Positions 15,592-24,571 of a DNA stretch of 64,000 nt are shown here, piece after piece. Each line of letters opens with the position of its first letter. The stretch's first letter is position 1. The stretch spans positions 62,001 to 126,000 of the forward strand of contig NZ_BONO01000007.1 of assembly GCF_016862755.1 (NCBI RefSeq), read 5' to 3'. The DNA is from Cellulomonas pakistanensis (GTDB taxonomy: Bacteria > Actinomycetota > Actinomycetes > Actinomycetales > Cellulomonadaceae). Made by a program: the position numbers and the translations under genes. Under the pieces are notes generated by a model. That model was not told the origin of the DNA. It searched no databases and saw only the letters and a program-made list of their open reading frames with translations.

Positions 15592-18369
15592 ATGAGCCGG
15601 CCACGCCGAACCACGGGCGCACCCCTGTCCAACGCACCGGCGGGCGCCCAGCCCCGCGACCTGCCGCCCCACCCCCGCCCGCACGCGACGCCGGACCGGA
15701 CCATCCACATGATCGGGAACTCGCACATCGACCCCGTCTGGCTCTGGCCGTGGCAGGAGGGCTACCAGGAGGCCCGAGCCACGTTCTGGTCCGCGATCCA
15801 CCGGATGGACGAGTACCCGGACTTCGTGTTCACCTGCGACCAGATGGTGCTGCTGTCCTGGGTCGAGGAGTCCGACCCCGAGCTGTTCGCGCGCATCACC
15901 GAGCGGGTCGCCGAGGGCCGGTGGGACAACGTCGGCGGCTGGTGGGTCGAGCCGGACTGCAACATGCCCATGGGCGAGTCGTTCGCGCGCCAGGGCCTGT
16001 ACGGCCAGCGCTACCTGATCTCCCGGTTCGGGAAGGCCGCCACGGTCGGCATGAACGCGGACCCGTTCGGGCACAGCGCCAGCCTGCCGACCGTGCTGCG
16101 CGGCCACGGCCTGGACTCCTACCTGTTCCTGCGCCCCGGCCCGCACGAGAGCGCGCTCGACGACACGCTGTTCCGGTGGCGGGCGCCCGACGGCAGCGAG
16201 GTGCTGGCCTACCGGATCCCGTTCGAGTACTGCTCCCCGGCCGGGTCGGTCGACGGCCAGGTCGACAAGGCGCTGGGTGCGCTCGACCGCTCGCTCGGCG
16301 ACGTCATGGTCCTGTACGGGGTCGGCAACCACGGCGGCGGCCCGACGATCGCCAACATCGAGTCGATCCACCGCTACGACCGGATGGGCTCGTTCGGCCG
16401 GCTGCGGATGTCGTCCCCCCGCGCGTACCTGGACGGCGTGCGGGAGCGAGGCGCGGAGCTCCTCGACCGCCTGACCACCTGGACCGACGACCTCCAGCAC
16501 CACGCCCCCGGCTGCTACTCGGCGCACTCCGGCATCAAGGCCTGGCAGCGCCGCGCGCAGTACGCCCTCCTGTCCGCCGAGCGCTGGGCCGCGGTCACCG
16601 CCGTGCACGACGGCATTCCGTACCCGCGCGAGGACCTGGAGCGCGCCTGGAAGCAGGTGCTGTTCAACCAGTTCCACGACGTGCTGCCGGGCTCGGCGAT
16701 CGAGCACGCCTACGACGACGCCCGCGACCAGCTCGGCGAGGCGGTGTCCGTCGCCAAGCGGATCATCACGCGGGCGCACAACACGATCGCCCGGCAGGTC
16801 GACATCCCCCAGGACACCGCGACCCAGCCGGTGCTGGTGTTCAACCCGCACCCGTGGCCGGTGTCGACGGACGTCGAGCTGCACTACGGCTCGCACCAGG
16901 GCGCGGTGCACGTGGTCGACGGCGACGGGCGGGTGGTCGTCTCGCAGCCGACGCAGTCCCGCGCGGCCACCAACCAGACCGGACGCGGCGCCCTCGTGCT
17001 CCGGGCCGAGGTCCCGGCCCTCGGCTACCGGCTGTACCGGGTCCGGATGGAGGCCGAGCCGGCGCGCCCGGCGTGGAGCAGCGGCGCCCCGAGCGCGCTG
17101 TCCGCGAGCGGGACGGTGCTGGAGAACGACCTGGTCCGCGTCGAGCTCGACCCGGCGACCGGCTGGCTCCGCTCGTACCTCGACAAGCGCACCGGGCTCG
17201 ACGTCCTGCGCGGGGTCGACGGCAGCGCGCACACGCAGGTCTGCGACGACCCCACCGACACCTGGGGGCACCGCGTGGTGTCCTACGCGTGGGCGGGCGA
17301 CAGCATGGAGGTCGCGCGGGTCGTCGTCCGCGAGTCGGGTCCGCTGCGGGCCCGGGTGCGGGTCGAGCGGGAGTGGGGCGCCTCGACGCTGATCGAGGAG
17401 CTGCTGCTCGACCACGACTCCGCGGTGCTGCGGGTCGACGTCACGCTGGACTGGCGGGAGCGGGCGCACCTGCTCAAGCTCCGGTTCCCGACCGCGCTGA
17501 GCGACCCGCGGGCGACCTACCAGATCCCGTACGCCGAGCTCGAGCGGCCGGTGGACGGCGCCGAGGAGCCCGGCCAGGGCTGGGTCGACCTCACCGGGAC
17601 GCTCGACGGGCGGCCCGCGGGCCTGACGCTCGTCACCACGAACAAGCACGGCTACGACGTGTCGCCCGGCGCCGAGCCGAGCATCGGCGTCACCGCGGTG
17701 CGCAGCCCGGTGTACGCCTGGCACGACCCGCGGCTGCTCGACGGCGACGACGTCTACTCCTACCAGGACCAGGGCATCCAGCGGTTCTCCTACGAGCTGG
17801 TGCCGCACGCCGGCGACCGGCACGCCGCCGCCCCCGGCCGCCGGGCGGCGCTGCTCGGCTCGCCGGTGCGCGCGATGCTCGAGTCGTTCCACGCCGGCGC
17901 GCTGCCGCACACGGGGTCCTTCGCGTCCGACGACGGCGGCGCGGTCTCGATCACGGCGCTGAAGGGCTCGGAGGACGCGGCCGACGGCCCCGGGGGCGCC
18001 GACCTGGTGGTCCGGGCGGTCGAGACCCGCGGCGAGCCGGGGACGGCGCGTCTCGCGCTGCCGCTGGTCGGCCGGACGATCGAGGCGGAGTTCCGGCCCT
18101 TCCAGCTGCGGACGTTCCGGGTGCCGGCCGACCCGGACGCGCCGGTGGTGGAGGTCGACCTCGTGGAGCGACCGCTGGCCGGCGCCGAGGGCGACGTGCG
18201 GTCGGGGCCGGCGGGGCCGACGGCGCCCGAGGACCGGGTGGCCGACGACGCACCCCCGACCGACGACCACGCGGCCACCGACGCGCTGACCGCCACCGAG
18301 GCGGCCACCCCGGACGGCACGGGACGCCCGCGCCCGGCCGAGGCGCCGTCGGCGGACGACGCGGGCTGA
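15592..18369 (+). CDS. GH38 alpha-mannosidase (MngB-like)
   Basis: A 925-residue GH38 enzyme whose catalytic domain starts near residue 37. Zinc site and nucleophile motifs are GNSHIDPVWLWPWQEGYQE and MNADPFGHSASLPTVL, with NHGGGPTIANIESI further on. The middle domain has the FNQFHDVLPGSAIEHAY motif, and the beta-rich C-terminal domain runs to about residue 855. A tail rich in Ala, Asp, Thr and Pro follows and looks disordered. The subtype resembles mannosylglycerate hydrolase/MngB-type mannosidases. There is no signal peptide. The ATG at 15592 has GAGGAG 4 bases upstream. A weak LacI-type operator precedes it, and the divergent GH84 gene shares the promoter region. Confidence 0.93.
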   Translation: MSRPRRTTGAPLSNAPAGAQPRDLPPHPRPHATPDRTIHMIGNSHIDPVWLWPWQEGYQEARATFWSAIHRMDEYPDFVFTCDQMVLLSWVEESDPELFARITERVAEGRWDNVGGWWVEPDCNMPMGESFARQGLYGQRYLISRFGKAATVGMNADPFGHSASLPTVLRGHGLDSYLFLRPGPHESALDDTLFRWRAPDGSEVLAYRIPFEYCSPAGSVDGQVDKALGALDRSLGDVMVLYGVGNHGGGPTIANIESIHRYDRMGSFGRLRMSSPRAYLDGVRERGAELLDRLTTWTDDLQHHAPGCYSAHSGIKAWQRRAQYALLSAERWAAVTAVHDGIPYPREDLERAWKQVLFNQFHDVLPGSAIEHAYDDARDQLGEAVSVAKRIITRAHNTIARQVDIPQDTATQPVLVFNPHPWPVSTDVELHYGSHQGAVHVVDGDGRVVVSQPTQSRAATNQTGRGALVLRAEVPALGYRLYRVRMEAEPARPAWSSGAPSALSASGTVLENDLVRVELDPATGWLRSYLDKRTGLDVLRGVDGSAHTQVCDDPTDTWGHRVVSYAWAGDSMEVARVVVRESGPLRARVRVEREWGASTLIEELLLDHDSAVLRVDVTLDWRERAHLLKLRFPTALSDPRATYQIPYAELERPVDGAEEPGQGWVDLTGTLDGRPAGLTLVTTNKHGYDVSPGAEPSIGVTAVRSPVYAWHDPRLLDGDDVYSYQDQGIQRFSYELVPHAGDRHAAAPGRRAALLGSPVRAMLESFHAGALPHTGSFASDDGGAVSITALKGSEDAADGPGGADLVVRAVETRGEPGTARLALPLVGRTIEAEFRPFQLRTFRVPADPDAPVVEVDLVERPLAGAEGDVRSGPAGPTAPEDRVADDAPPTDDHAATDALTATEAATPDGTGRPRPAEAPSADDAG

Positions 18370-18381
18370 CGCCTCGCCACC

Positions 18382-18440
18382 GTGCACGAGACACGTCGAG
18401 CGAGCGTCCGCCGGATGCTCGCTCGACGTGTCTCGTGCAC
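18382..18440. terminator. Long perfect hairpin between convergent GH38 genes
   Basis: Perfect 24-bp arms at 18382-18405 (starting GTGCACGAGACACG) and 18417-18440 flank an 11-base loop. It lies 13 bp from one stop and 35 bp from the other. No T-tract follows on either strand, so it is a candidate bidirectional terminator. Confidence 0.7.
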
Positions 18441-18474
18441 TCCCGGCCGGCGACGGCCGGGCGCCGCCCCCCGC

Positions 18475-21057
18475 TCAGCCCTCCCGGCGGAGCCGCACGT
18501 CGCCCACACCGTGCGGGCCGAGGAGCACCGGGCCGGCACCCACCACCCGCCCGGGCCCGTCCCACGCCACCTCCGCCTCGACGGGATCGGCCGCGACGTT
18601 CCGCAGCCGCACGCGGACGGACCCGTCCGCCAGCGGGCGGACCTCCGCCAGCACCCGGTCCGCCGGCGTGACGCGCAGCCCGGTGGCGCCGTCGACCGTC
18701 ACCGGTCCGTCGTACGCCCGCGCCTGCAGCGGCTCCGCCAGGTCGCGCCCGAACACCCGCACCCGCTCCCGCGTCACCGGCCCGTCGACCGCGGCGAACC
18801 GGTACCGGTACGCGCGGGTCCCCTCCTGCCGGGCCTGGAAGTTCGTGAAGTGCAGGTTGTTCATCAGCCACGACGACACGTACCCGGTCGGGGCGCGCAG
18901 TTTGCGGGCCCACTCGCCGGTGTGCAGGCCCCCGAGCTGCACGAGCGGCGCGTCCACCGCGCCCCACAGCACGCCGCCGTCCTCGCCGGGGCGGTGGACG
19001 CCGACCGCGTGCTGGATCGAGTACCAGTCCTTCGAGGTGTCGGGCAGCTGCTCGGTCTCCGCGGCGTACACCGCGCCGGCGGTCTCGAGCAGCAGCTCGG
19101 GGTCGGCGACGCGGAACGGGAACGCCACGTGGATGCTCTCCGGCCCGAACACCTCCGGCTTCACCAGCGCGACCTCGAGGTCCACCACGTCGAGGTCGCG
19201 GTACAGCGTCAGCGTCGTCGTGGTCGTGGGCAGCCCGGGCGGGGTGGTCCGCCACGCGATCCGCGCCCACGTCCCGGCCTCCGTGACGAGCGGCTCCTCG
19301 TCGCCGGTGGCGTGCCGCCGGTCGAAGTCGGGACCCGGGAAGTCCGGGTGGAAGTCCTTCGGGTCACGGACGACCATCGGGTGCTCGCTGCCGGGCACGA
19401 CGGTCTCCGTGACCACGGCGCCGAGCCCGTGCCCGGCCACGTCGTCGACGAGCTCGCGGCCGGTCGGCCGGTGCACCAGCGAGACCACGCCGCCCCGCGC
19501 CGGGTCGACCACGGCCCGGTAGGCGCCGCAGGCGACCTCGCGCGCGGCCCGGGACCCGCCGGGCGGCGGCGGCAGCGGCACCGTGGCGACGCCGAACGCC
19601 GGGACCGTCGCCACGGTCCGGGCCCGGGCTCGGCCGTGCACCTCGACCTCGACCGGCTCGGTGCGCGCGCGCCCGGTCGGGTTGACGACGACCACGCGCG
19701 TCGCGCGCTCCGCCGACCCGGCGGGACGCGCCCCGGCGGGGTCGTCGCTCACCACCACCCGGAACAGCCCCTCGACCGCCAGGTCGCGCGCGAGGTCGAA
19801 CGCGCCGTACGCGAACCCGGCCTTCGCGTTCCAGTGCGAGTGGCTGAACGACGAGTACGGCTTCGAGTACGTCTCCCACGACCCCCAGGTGTGCTCGGCG
19901 AACAGCAGCAGCTCGGCGTCGACCCGGTCGAGGTCCCGTGCGACCTCGGCATCGGACCGCAGCCGCACCGGACCGCGCCGGTAGCCGATCACGTCCGCGA
20001 GCGCCGGCGACCCGTCCCCGCGGAGCCGGGTCAGCCCGAGGGTCGTCTGCGCGGCGCGCGCGAACGACCGGGCCTCCCGGTACACCGCCACCTCGCGGGC
20101 GGTCGAGCCGTGCCCGTGCGCCCACCAGTCGGACCACTCGCCGCGGGCGACCGGCACATCCGCGGCCTCGGCCTGCGGCCGCAGCACGTCCAGCGCCTCG
20201 TCGACCGTGGCCGTGCGCATCGGGACGTCGGGGTGCCGGGCGTTCCAGTGCCGCACCACCTCGAGGAACAGCGCCGTCGGCCACCGGTTGTCGTTCGCGG
20301 CGTGCACCACCGCCGTGTCGTAGGGGTAGTCGTCCCGCTCCCCCAGCGCGGCTACGAAGTCGGCGACGTGCGCCTCGGCGGCCTCGACGTCGCCGTCCAC
20401 GATCCCCCACTCCTCGCCGACGCCGTAGTGCGTCGACAGCCAGGTGAACACGCGGCCGCCCGCCGGCCCCTCCCACCAGAACCCGGTGGGCTGCGGGTAC
20501 GGCGGCCGCCCGTGGTCGGGGTTCAGCGCCATGACGAGGCGGTCGATCCCGGCGCGGCGCATGGCGTCCACCGCCCCCCAGGCGATGCCGTTGACGTCGC
20601 CGTGCTGCTCGGTGCGCACGGGGACACCGGCCGCGCGCAGCCGGTCGAGCGCGTCGTAGGCCGCGTCGAGCTCGGCGTCGCCCGGGAGCTGGGTCATGTT
20701 CAGGTAACCGCCGGTGACCGTGACGCGTCCCTCGGCGACCCGGCGACGCAGCCGGTCCACGTCGGCGGGACCTGCGGTCTCGAGGAACCGGAGCACCGGT
20801 CTGACCACCTCGAAGGTCCACCGGAACGCGTCGGGGCCGTCCCCGTCGTTCGTGTCGCACAGGTCGAGCACCCGCCGTACGGTCTCCGCGTGCAGGTCGT
20901 CGACCAGGCGCGGGCTGTTCGTGTACCCGACGTCGTGGTGGGTGTGGCCCACCAGGAGGACCTGCCGGATCGCGCGGTCCAGCAGCGGGCCGCCGGGCGA
21001 CGGCGCACCGTCCGCCGCGAGGTCGTCGGTGCGATCATCAGCGGGCAGGGACGGCAT
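18475..21057 (-). CDS. GH38-family glycoside hydrolase, divergent subtype
   Basis: An 860-residue protein with an N-terminal GH38-type domain in which the zinc motif reads VGHTHHDVGYTNSP (about residue 35). GGYLNMTQLPGD, EQHGDVNGIAWG and VVHAANDNRWPT follow. The C-terminal half resembles the beta-sandwich region of GH38 enzymes, with segments such as AFPFRVADPELL and NNLHFTNFQARQ. It differs clearly from the other two GH38 proteins, and its specificity cannot be assigned. No signal peptide is visible. ATG 21055-21057 is chosen because GGAGGA lies 7 bases upstream; the earlier ATG at 21090 would put the start inside the likely operator. Confidence 0.82.
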   Translation of the reverse strand: MPSLPADDRTDDLAADGAPSPGGPLLDRAIRQVLLVGHTHHDVGYTNSPRLVDDLHAETVRRVLDLCDTNDGDGPDAFRWTFEVVRPVLRFLETAGPADVDRLRRRVAEGRVTVTGGYLNMTQLPGDAELDAAYDALDRLRAAGVPVRTEQHGDVNGIAWGAVDAMRRAGIDRLVMALNPDHGRPPYPQPTGFWWEGPAGGRVFTWLSTHYGVGEEWGIVDGDVEAAEAHVADFVAALGERDDYPYDTAVVHAANDNRWPTALFLEVVRHWNARHPDVPMRTATVDEALDVLRPQAEAADVPVARGEWSDWWAHGHGSTAREVAVYREARSFARAAQTTLGLTRLRGDGSPALADVIGYRRGPVRLRSDAEVARDLDRVDAELLLFAEHTWGSWETYSKPYSSFSHSHWNAKAGFAYGAFDLARDLAVEGLFRVVVSDDPAGARPAGSAERATRVVVVNPTGRARTEPVEVEVHGRARARTVATVPAFGVATVPLPPPPGGSRAAREVACGAYRAVVDPARGGVVSLVHRPTGRELVDDVAGHGLGAVVTETVVPGSEHPMVVRDPKDFHPDFPGPDFDRRHATGDEEPLVTEAGTWARIAWRTTPPGLPTTTTTLTLYRDLDVVDLEVALVKPEVFGPESIHVAFPFRVADPELLLETAGAVYAAETEQLPDTSKDWYSIQHAVGVHRPGEDGGVLWGAVDAPLVQLGGLHTGEWARKLRAPTGYVSSWLMNNLHFTNFQARQEGTRAYRYRFAAVDGPVTRERVRVFGRDLAEPLQARAYDGPVTVDGATGLRVTPADRVLAEVRPLADGSVRVRLRNVAADPVEAEVAWDGPGRVVGAGPVLLGPHGVGDVRLRREG

Positions 21058-21073
21058 CCTCGAGTCCTCCGAT

Positions 21074-21090
21074 TGTGGCATCGTTGCCAT
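21074..21090. promoter_or_regulatory. LacI-type operator candidate O3
   Basis: TGTGGCATCGTTGCCAT contains the dyad TGGCA-N4-TGCCA with central CG. It sits 17 bp upstream of the GH38 start at 21057 and also upstream of the divergent binding-protein gene. A second dyad, GTAGC-N4-GCTAC, follows at 21097-21110. Confidence 0.55.
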
Positions 21091-21125
21091 ATGAGCGTAG
21101 CCATCGCTACGGGTTCACGTCCACG

Positions 21126-21164
21126 GTGATCACGCCGCCGACAGGCGTGATCACTCCGTGATCC
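21126..21164. promoter_or_regulatory. Array of GTGATCAC palindromes upstream of the binding-protein gene
   Basis: GTGATCAC occurs at 21126-21133 and 21147-21154, exactly 21 bp apart. A related GTGATCCC follows at 21158, 11 bp further on. The first two lie within an 11-bp perfect inverted repeat (21126-21136 and 21144-21154, 7-base loop). Helically phased repeats suggest an operator for a dimeric regulator rather than a terminator. Confidence 0.45.
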
Positions 21165-21302
21165 CTAGGGTCTTGTCGCAGACGAGGCCTCTGTTCTACC
21201 GTCCGATGTGGGAAGGTTTTCAGATCCTCGGCACCGCCGCCGAGGGCTCTCCCGCGGACCGGCGACGACGCCGGCCCGCCGGCCGAGGAAGGGAAGACGT
21301 TC

Positions 21303-22670
21303 ATGAGGAAGAGCCGCCGGGCCGCGATCGCCCTGCTGCCGATCACCGCGCTCGCCCTGGCCGCCTGCAGCTCGGGCGGCGGCGACGAGGGCGCCAGCGG
21401 ATCCACCGACTTCACCACCGAGGCCTCGGGCACGCTCAACGCCTGGGGCTTCGAGAACGCCGACGACGTCGGCACCTCCCGCCTGGACTACGCGGCCGAG
21501 CAGCTGTCCGACGTCGAGGTCGAGCTCGACGCCACCGCGTTCGACGCGCAGAAGTTCACGACCCGGCTCGCCTCCGGCGACGTCCCGGACGTGGTGCAGA
21601 TGGACCGTCGGTACGTCACCACGTACGCGGCCCAGGACCTCATCATGCCGCTGGACGCCTGCTACAGCGCCCACGACGTCGACCCGGACGAGCAGTACTA
21701 CCCCTCGGTCGTCGACGACGTGCGCTACGGCGACCAGGTCTGGGCGGTGCCGCAGTTCTACCAGCCGCCGGCCATCATCCTGAACAAGCGGGTCATGGAC
21801 GCCGCCGGCGTCACCGCCGACCAGATCGACACGTCGCAGCCCGACGTGCTGGTCGCGGCGATCGAGACGATGTACGCCGAGAGCGGCGGCGTCCCCACCA
21901 CGCTCGGCCTCGACCCGCAGGCGACCGGCCAGGGCGGCCTGTGGATCCTCGGCCAGGGCGGCCAGCTCACCGACGCGGAAGGCCGGCCGACGCTGGACGA
22001 CCCGTCCAACGTCGCGGGCATCGAGCTGCTCAAGCAGATCACCGACGCCCAGGGCGGCTTCGCCAAGGTCAAGTCGTTCACCGACTCGTTCGACACGTTC
22101 GGCGACAACAACCAGTACGTCACCGACCAGGTCGGTGCGCAGGTCAACGCCCAGTGGTACCCGAACGTGCTCGGCGCCTACGTCGGCCAGATCGAGATCG
22201 AGGCGGTGCCGTTCCGCGACCAGGACGGCGAGCCGTTCTCCGTCGCCTCCGGCACCGCCTTCGTCATCCCGGCGGGCGCGCAGAACAAGGACGCCGCCTG
22301 CGCCTGGATGCTGAACCTGACCTCGCAGGACGCGTGGATGGCGGCCGGTGAGGCCCGCGCCGACACCATCGCCTCCGACGGCGGCATCAACACCGGCCTG
22401 TTCACCGGCTCGCCGGCGGCCGACCAGGCGATCCGCGAGCAGTACGTCACCGAGACCGGCGACGCCGGCTTCGACCAGGTCATCTCGACCTTCTACGACG
22501 TCGTGGACTACGGGAAGACCTTCGGGTCCTCGCCCGCCGGCCAGGACATCCAGAACGAGCTGAACAACGCCATCACCGCGGCGCTGCTCGGCGACAAGAC
22601 GCCCGAGGAGGCGCTGGCCGACGCCCAGACCGCCGCGCAGCGGGCGTACGACAACGTGACGGGCGGCTGA
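21303..22670 (+). CDS. ABC-transporter sugar-binding lipoprotein (family 1, no permease nearby)
   Basis: A 455-residue extracellular solute-binding protein anchored as a lipoprotein. The signal sequence ends with the lipobox LALAACSSGGG (Cys near residue 22). The mature part has the family-1 layout, with SGDVPDVVQMDRR, WAVPQFYQPPAIILNK and the C-terminal AITAALLGDKTPEEAL. Such proteins deliver mono- or oligosaccharides to an ABC importer. Unusually, no permease genes follow, because the next gene is tadA on the other strand. It therefore probably serves a permease pair encoded elsewhere. It is divergent from a GH38 gene, so its ligand may be a mannose-containing oligosaccharide. Confidence 0.92.
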   Translation: MRKSRRAAIALLPITALALAACSSGGGDEGASGSTDFTTEASGTLNAWGFENADDVGTSRLDYAAEQLSDVEVELDATAFDAQKFTTRLASGDVPDVVQMDRRYVTTYAAQDLIMPLDACYSAHDVDPDEQYYPSVVDDVRYGDQVWAVPQFYQPPAIILNKRVMDAAGVTADQIDTSQPDVLVAAIETMYAESGGVPTTLGLDPQATGQGGLWILGQGGQLTDAEGRPTLDDPSNVAGIELLKQITDAQGGFAKVKSFTDSFDTFGDNNQYVTDQVGAQVNAQWYPNVLGAYVGQIEIEAVPFRDQDGEPFSVASGTAFVIPAGAQNKDAACAWMLNLTSQDAWMAAGEARADTIASDGGINTGLFTGSPAADQAIREQYVTETGDAGFDQVISTFYDVVDYGKTFGSSPAGQDIQNELNNAITAALLGDKTPEEALADAQTAAQRAYDNVTGG

Positions 22671-22690
22671 GCGAGCCGCACGGGACGACA

Positions 22691-22730
22691 CGAGGGGCCT
22701 TGCGCGGAGTCGACCGCGCGGGGCCCCTCG
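22691..22730 (+). terminator. Hairpin terminator after the sugar-binding protein
   Basis: A 17-bp stem (22691-22707 with 22714-22730) including two G-T pairs and a 6-base loop starts 20 bp after the stop at 22670 and ends 14 bp before the convergent tadA stop. Confidence 0.65.
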
Positions 22731-22744
22731 TCATCCGTGCCGGG

Positions 22745-23218
22745 TCAGGCGCGGTGCTGCGCGAAGAACTCGCGCAGCACCGCGCCGCACTCCTCCTCGC
22801 GCACCCCCCCGACGACCTCGACCCGGTGGTTCAGCCGGGAGTCGCGCACGACGTCCCACTGCGAGCCGCACGCCCCCGCCTTCGGGTCCCACGCGCCGAG
22901 GACGAGCCGCGGCACCCGCGCCAGCACGGTCGCCCCCGCGCACATCAGGCACGGCTCCAGCGTGACCACCAGCGTGCAGTCGTCCAGCCGCCACCGGCCG
23001 AGCGCGTCGGACGCCGCGCGCAGCGCCAGGACCTCCGCGTGCGCGGTGGGGTCGCCGTCGGCCTCGCGGCGGTTGCGGCCCGCGCCGACGACCTCGCCGC
23101 CCGGGCCGAGCACCACGGCGCCCACGGGCACGTCGCCGGTCGCCGCGCACGCCGCGGCCTCGGTCAGGGCCAGGCCCATGGCGGTCAGGTCGTCGGGGCG
23201 CGCGAACATGCGGCCCAT
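22745..23218 (-). CDS. tadA: tRNA-specific adenosine deaminase
   Basis: A 157-residue cytidine-deaminase-fold enzyme matching TadA, which converts A34 to inosine in the tRNA-Arg(ACG) anticodon. The zinc site is formed by AHAEVLAL (His-Ala-Glu, about residue 60) and LEPCLMCAGA (Cys-x2-Cys, about residue 90). The start is either ATG 23216-23218 or the in-frame ATG 23207-23209; the protein starts MGRMFARPDDL or MFARPDDL. It is divergent from upp, a common actinobacterial arrangement. A general nucleoside deaminase is the less likely alternative. Confidence 0.9.
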   Translation of the reverse strand: MGRMFARPDDLTAMGLALTEAAACAATGDVPVGAVVLGPGGEVVGAGRNRREADGDPTAHAEVLALRAASDALGRWRLDDCTLVVTLEPCLMCAGATVLARVPRLVLGAWDPKAGACGSQWDVVRDSRLNHRVEVVGGVREEECGAVLREFFAQHRA

Positions 23219-23302
23219 CCTCGCGCACGGCCCGGTGGTGTCCCCCGTCACCCCGGACCGTCCGCGGCGTCCGGCCCGGGCCGCGCACGGTAGGTTGACC
23301 CC

Positions 23303-23938
23303 ATGCGCCTGCACGTCGCCGACCACCCGCTCGTCGCCCACAAGCTGTCGGTGCTCCGGAACAAGGACACGTCGTCCCCCACGTTCCGCAAGCTCGTCGA
23401 CGAGCTGGTGACCCTGCTGGCCTACGAGGCGACCCGCGACGTGCGCACCGAGCCCGTCGAGGTCGTGACCCCGGTCGCCACCACCACCGGCGTGAAGATC
23501 GCCGAGCCGCTGCCGCTGGTCGTCCCGATCCTGCGCGCCGGCCTCGGCATGCTCGACGGCATGACCCGTCTGATGCCGACCGCCGAGGTCGGCTTCCTGG
23601 GCATGCAGCGCGACGAGGAGACGCTCGAGGCGATCACCTACGCCAACCGCCTGCCCGAGGACCTCACCGGCCGGCAGTGCTTCCTGGTCGACCCGATGCT
23701 CGCCACCGGCGGCACGCTGGTCGCGGCGATCGACTACCTGTTCGCCCGCGGCGCCCGCGACGTCACGGCCGTGTGCCTGCTCGCCGCGCCCGAGGGTCTC
23801 GAGGTCGTCGAGAAGGCGGTCGGCGACCGCGGCGACGTGACCGTGGTGGTCGCGGCCGTCGACGAGCGGCTCGACGAGAACGCCTACATCATCCCGGGCC
23901 TCGGCGACGCCGGCGACCGGCTGTACGGCGTCGTCTGA
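23303..23938 (+). CDS. upp: Uracil phosphoribosyltransferase
   Basis: A 211-residue enzyme of pyrimidine salvage that makes UMP from uracil and PRPP. Full-length family features are visible: the N-terminal [30 protein letters not shown], the PRPP-binding loop [15 protein letters not shown] and the C-terminal [15 protein letters not shown]. Length and ends are as usual for Upp. It starts at ATG 23303, 84 bp from the divergent tadA start. Confidence 0.97.
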   Translation: MRLHVADHPLVAHKLSVLRNKDTSSPTFRKLVDELVTLLAYEATRDVRTEPVEVVTPVATTTGVKIAEPLPLVVPILRAGLGMLDGMTRLMPTAEVGFLGMQRDEETLEAITYANRLPEDLTGRQCFLVDPMLATGGTLVAAIDYLFARGARDVTAVCLLAAPEGLEVVEKAVGDRGDVTVVVAAVDERLDENAYIIPGLGDAGDRLYGVV

Positions 23939-24205
23939 CGCCGGCCGCGGGGCCCTGCAGCCCTGCCGCCGGCCGCGGTCATCCGGTCTCGGCCGCTGAG
24001 ACCCCCGCGGGAATCCCCTTGGCCCCCGCCGCCGCGGCTGCCACCATCGGGGGCGTGCCGCTCCACCGCTACCCGACCCACGCCGCCCCGGCGTCCGTCG
24101 GCGTGCGCCCGGGAGCCCGCCGCACGCGCTGTCGGTCCTGACGCCCCGCGTCCCCCGACCACCCGCGACCGCCTCGCGGTCCCCGCGCCCACCTCGGAGC
24201 ATCCC
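23939..24205. other. Intergenic region upp to hypothetical gene
   Basis: About 267 bp without a convincing gene. A 28-codon open frame starting with GTG at 24055 and rich in Arg and Pro is present but has no ribosome-binding site or recognisable relatives, so it is not called. Confidence 0.4.
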
Positions 24206-24571
24206 GTGGCCCGACCCCGCACCGCCGCCGCCCCGCCCGCCGTCCCCGCCGCCGCCCGCCGGCGGACGCCCGCGCTCGAGCCGGCCCTCGCGCGCCCCGC
24301 GCCCGGCGCCGGTCCCGGCGGCCGGGCCGGCTTCGTCCTGTACGTCGGCCTGCAGGGCGACGGCCCCGGGCTCGACGCGGAGCACGCCGCCGACCTCGCC
24401 GAGGTCGCCGAGGCGCTGCGCGACCTCGCCCGCGACCTGCTGCCCACCGCCGAGACGTTCACCGCGCTGTCCCTGGTGCCCGGCACGGGCGGGCGCGAGG
24501 ACGACGTGCAGAGCATCCGCGGACGGCTCGCCGGTCTCCGGCCGCTGGACGCCTCGGCCGAGACCGCCTGA
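24206..24571 (+). CDS. Hypothetical protein, 121 residues
   Basis: The first 35 residues are rich in Ala, Pro and Arg. A compact domain follows, starting GFVLYVGLQGDGPGLD and continuing with the predicted helix AADLAEVAEALRDLARDLLP, ending in GREDDVQSIRGRL. I do not recognise the family. The GTG start has CGGAG about 7 bases upstream, third-position GC is high, and a perfect hairpin overlaps the stop codon, all of which support a real gene. No function is proposed. Confidence 0.5.
   Translation: MARPRTAAAPPAVPAAARRRTPALEPALARPAPGAGPGGRAGFVLYVGLQGDGPGLDAEHAADLAEVAEALRDLARDLLPTAETFTALSLVPGTGGREDDVQSIRGRLAGLRPLDASAETA

Noticed and set aside
12718-18387. Very long minus-strand open frame (over 1800 codons) across the GH38/GH84 region
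   Set aside because: It is a by-product of high GC: the antisense of GC-rich coding sequence rarely contains stops. Its product is low-complexity Arg/Val/Gly-rich and overlaps recognised enzymes on both strands.
24055-24141. Leader peptide of 28 residues between upp and the hypothetical gene
   Set aside because: No ribosome-binding site, no run of a single amino acid's codons and no terminator/antiterminator pair to suggest attenuation.
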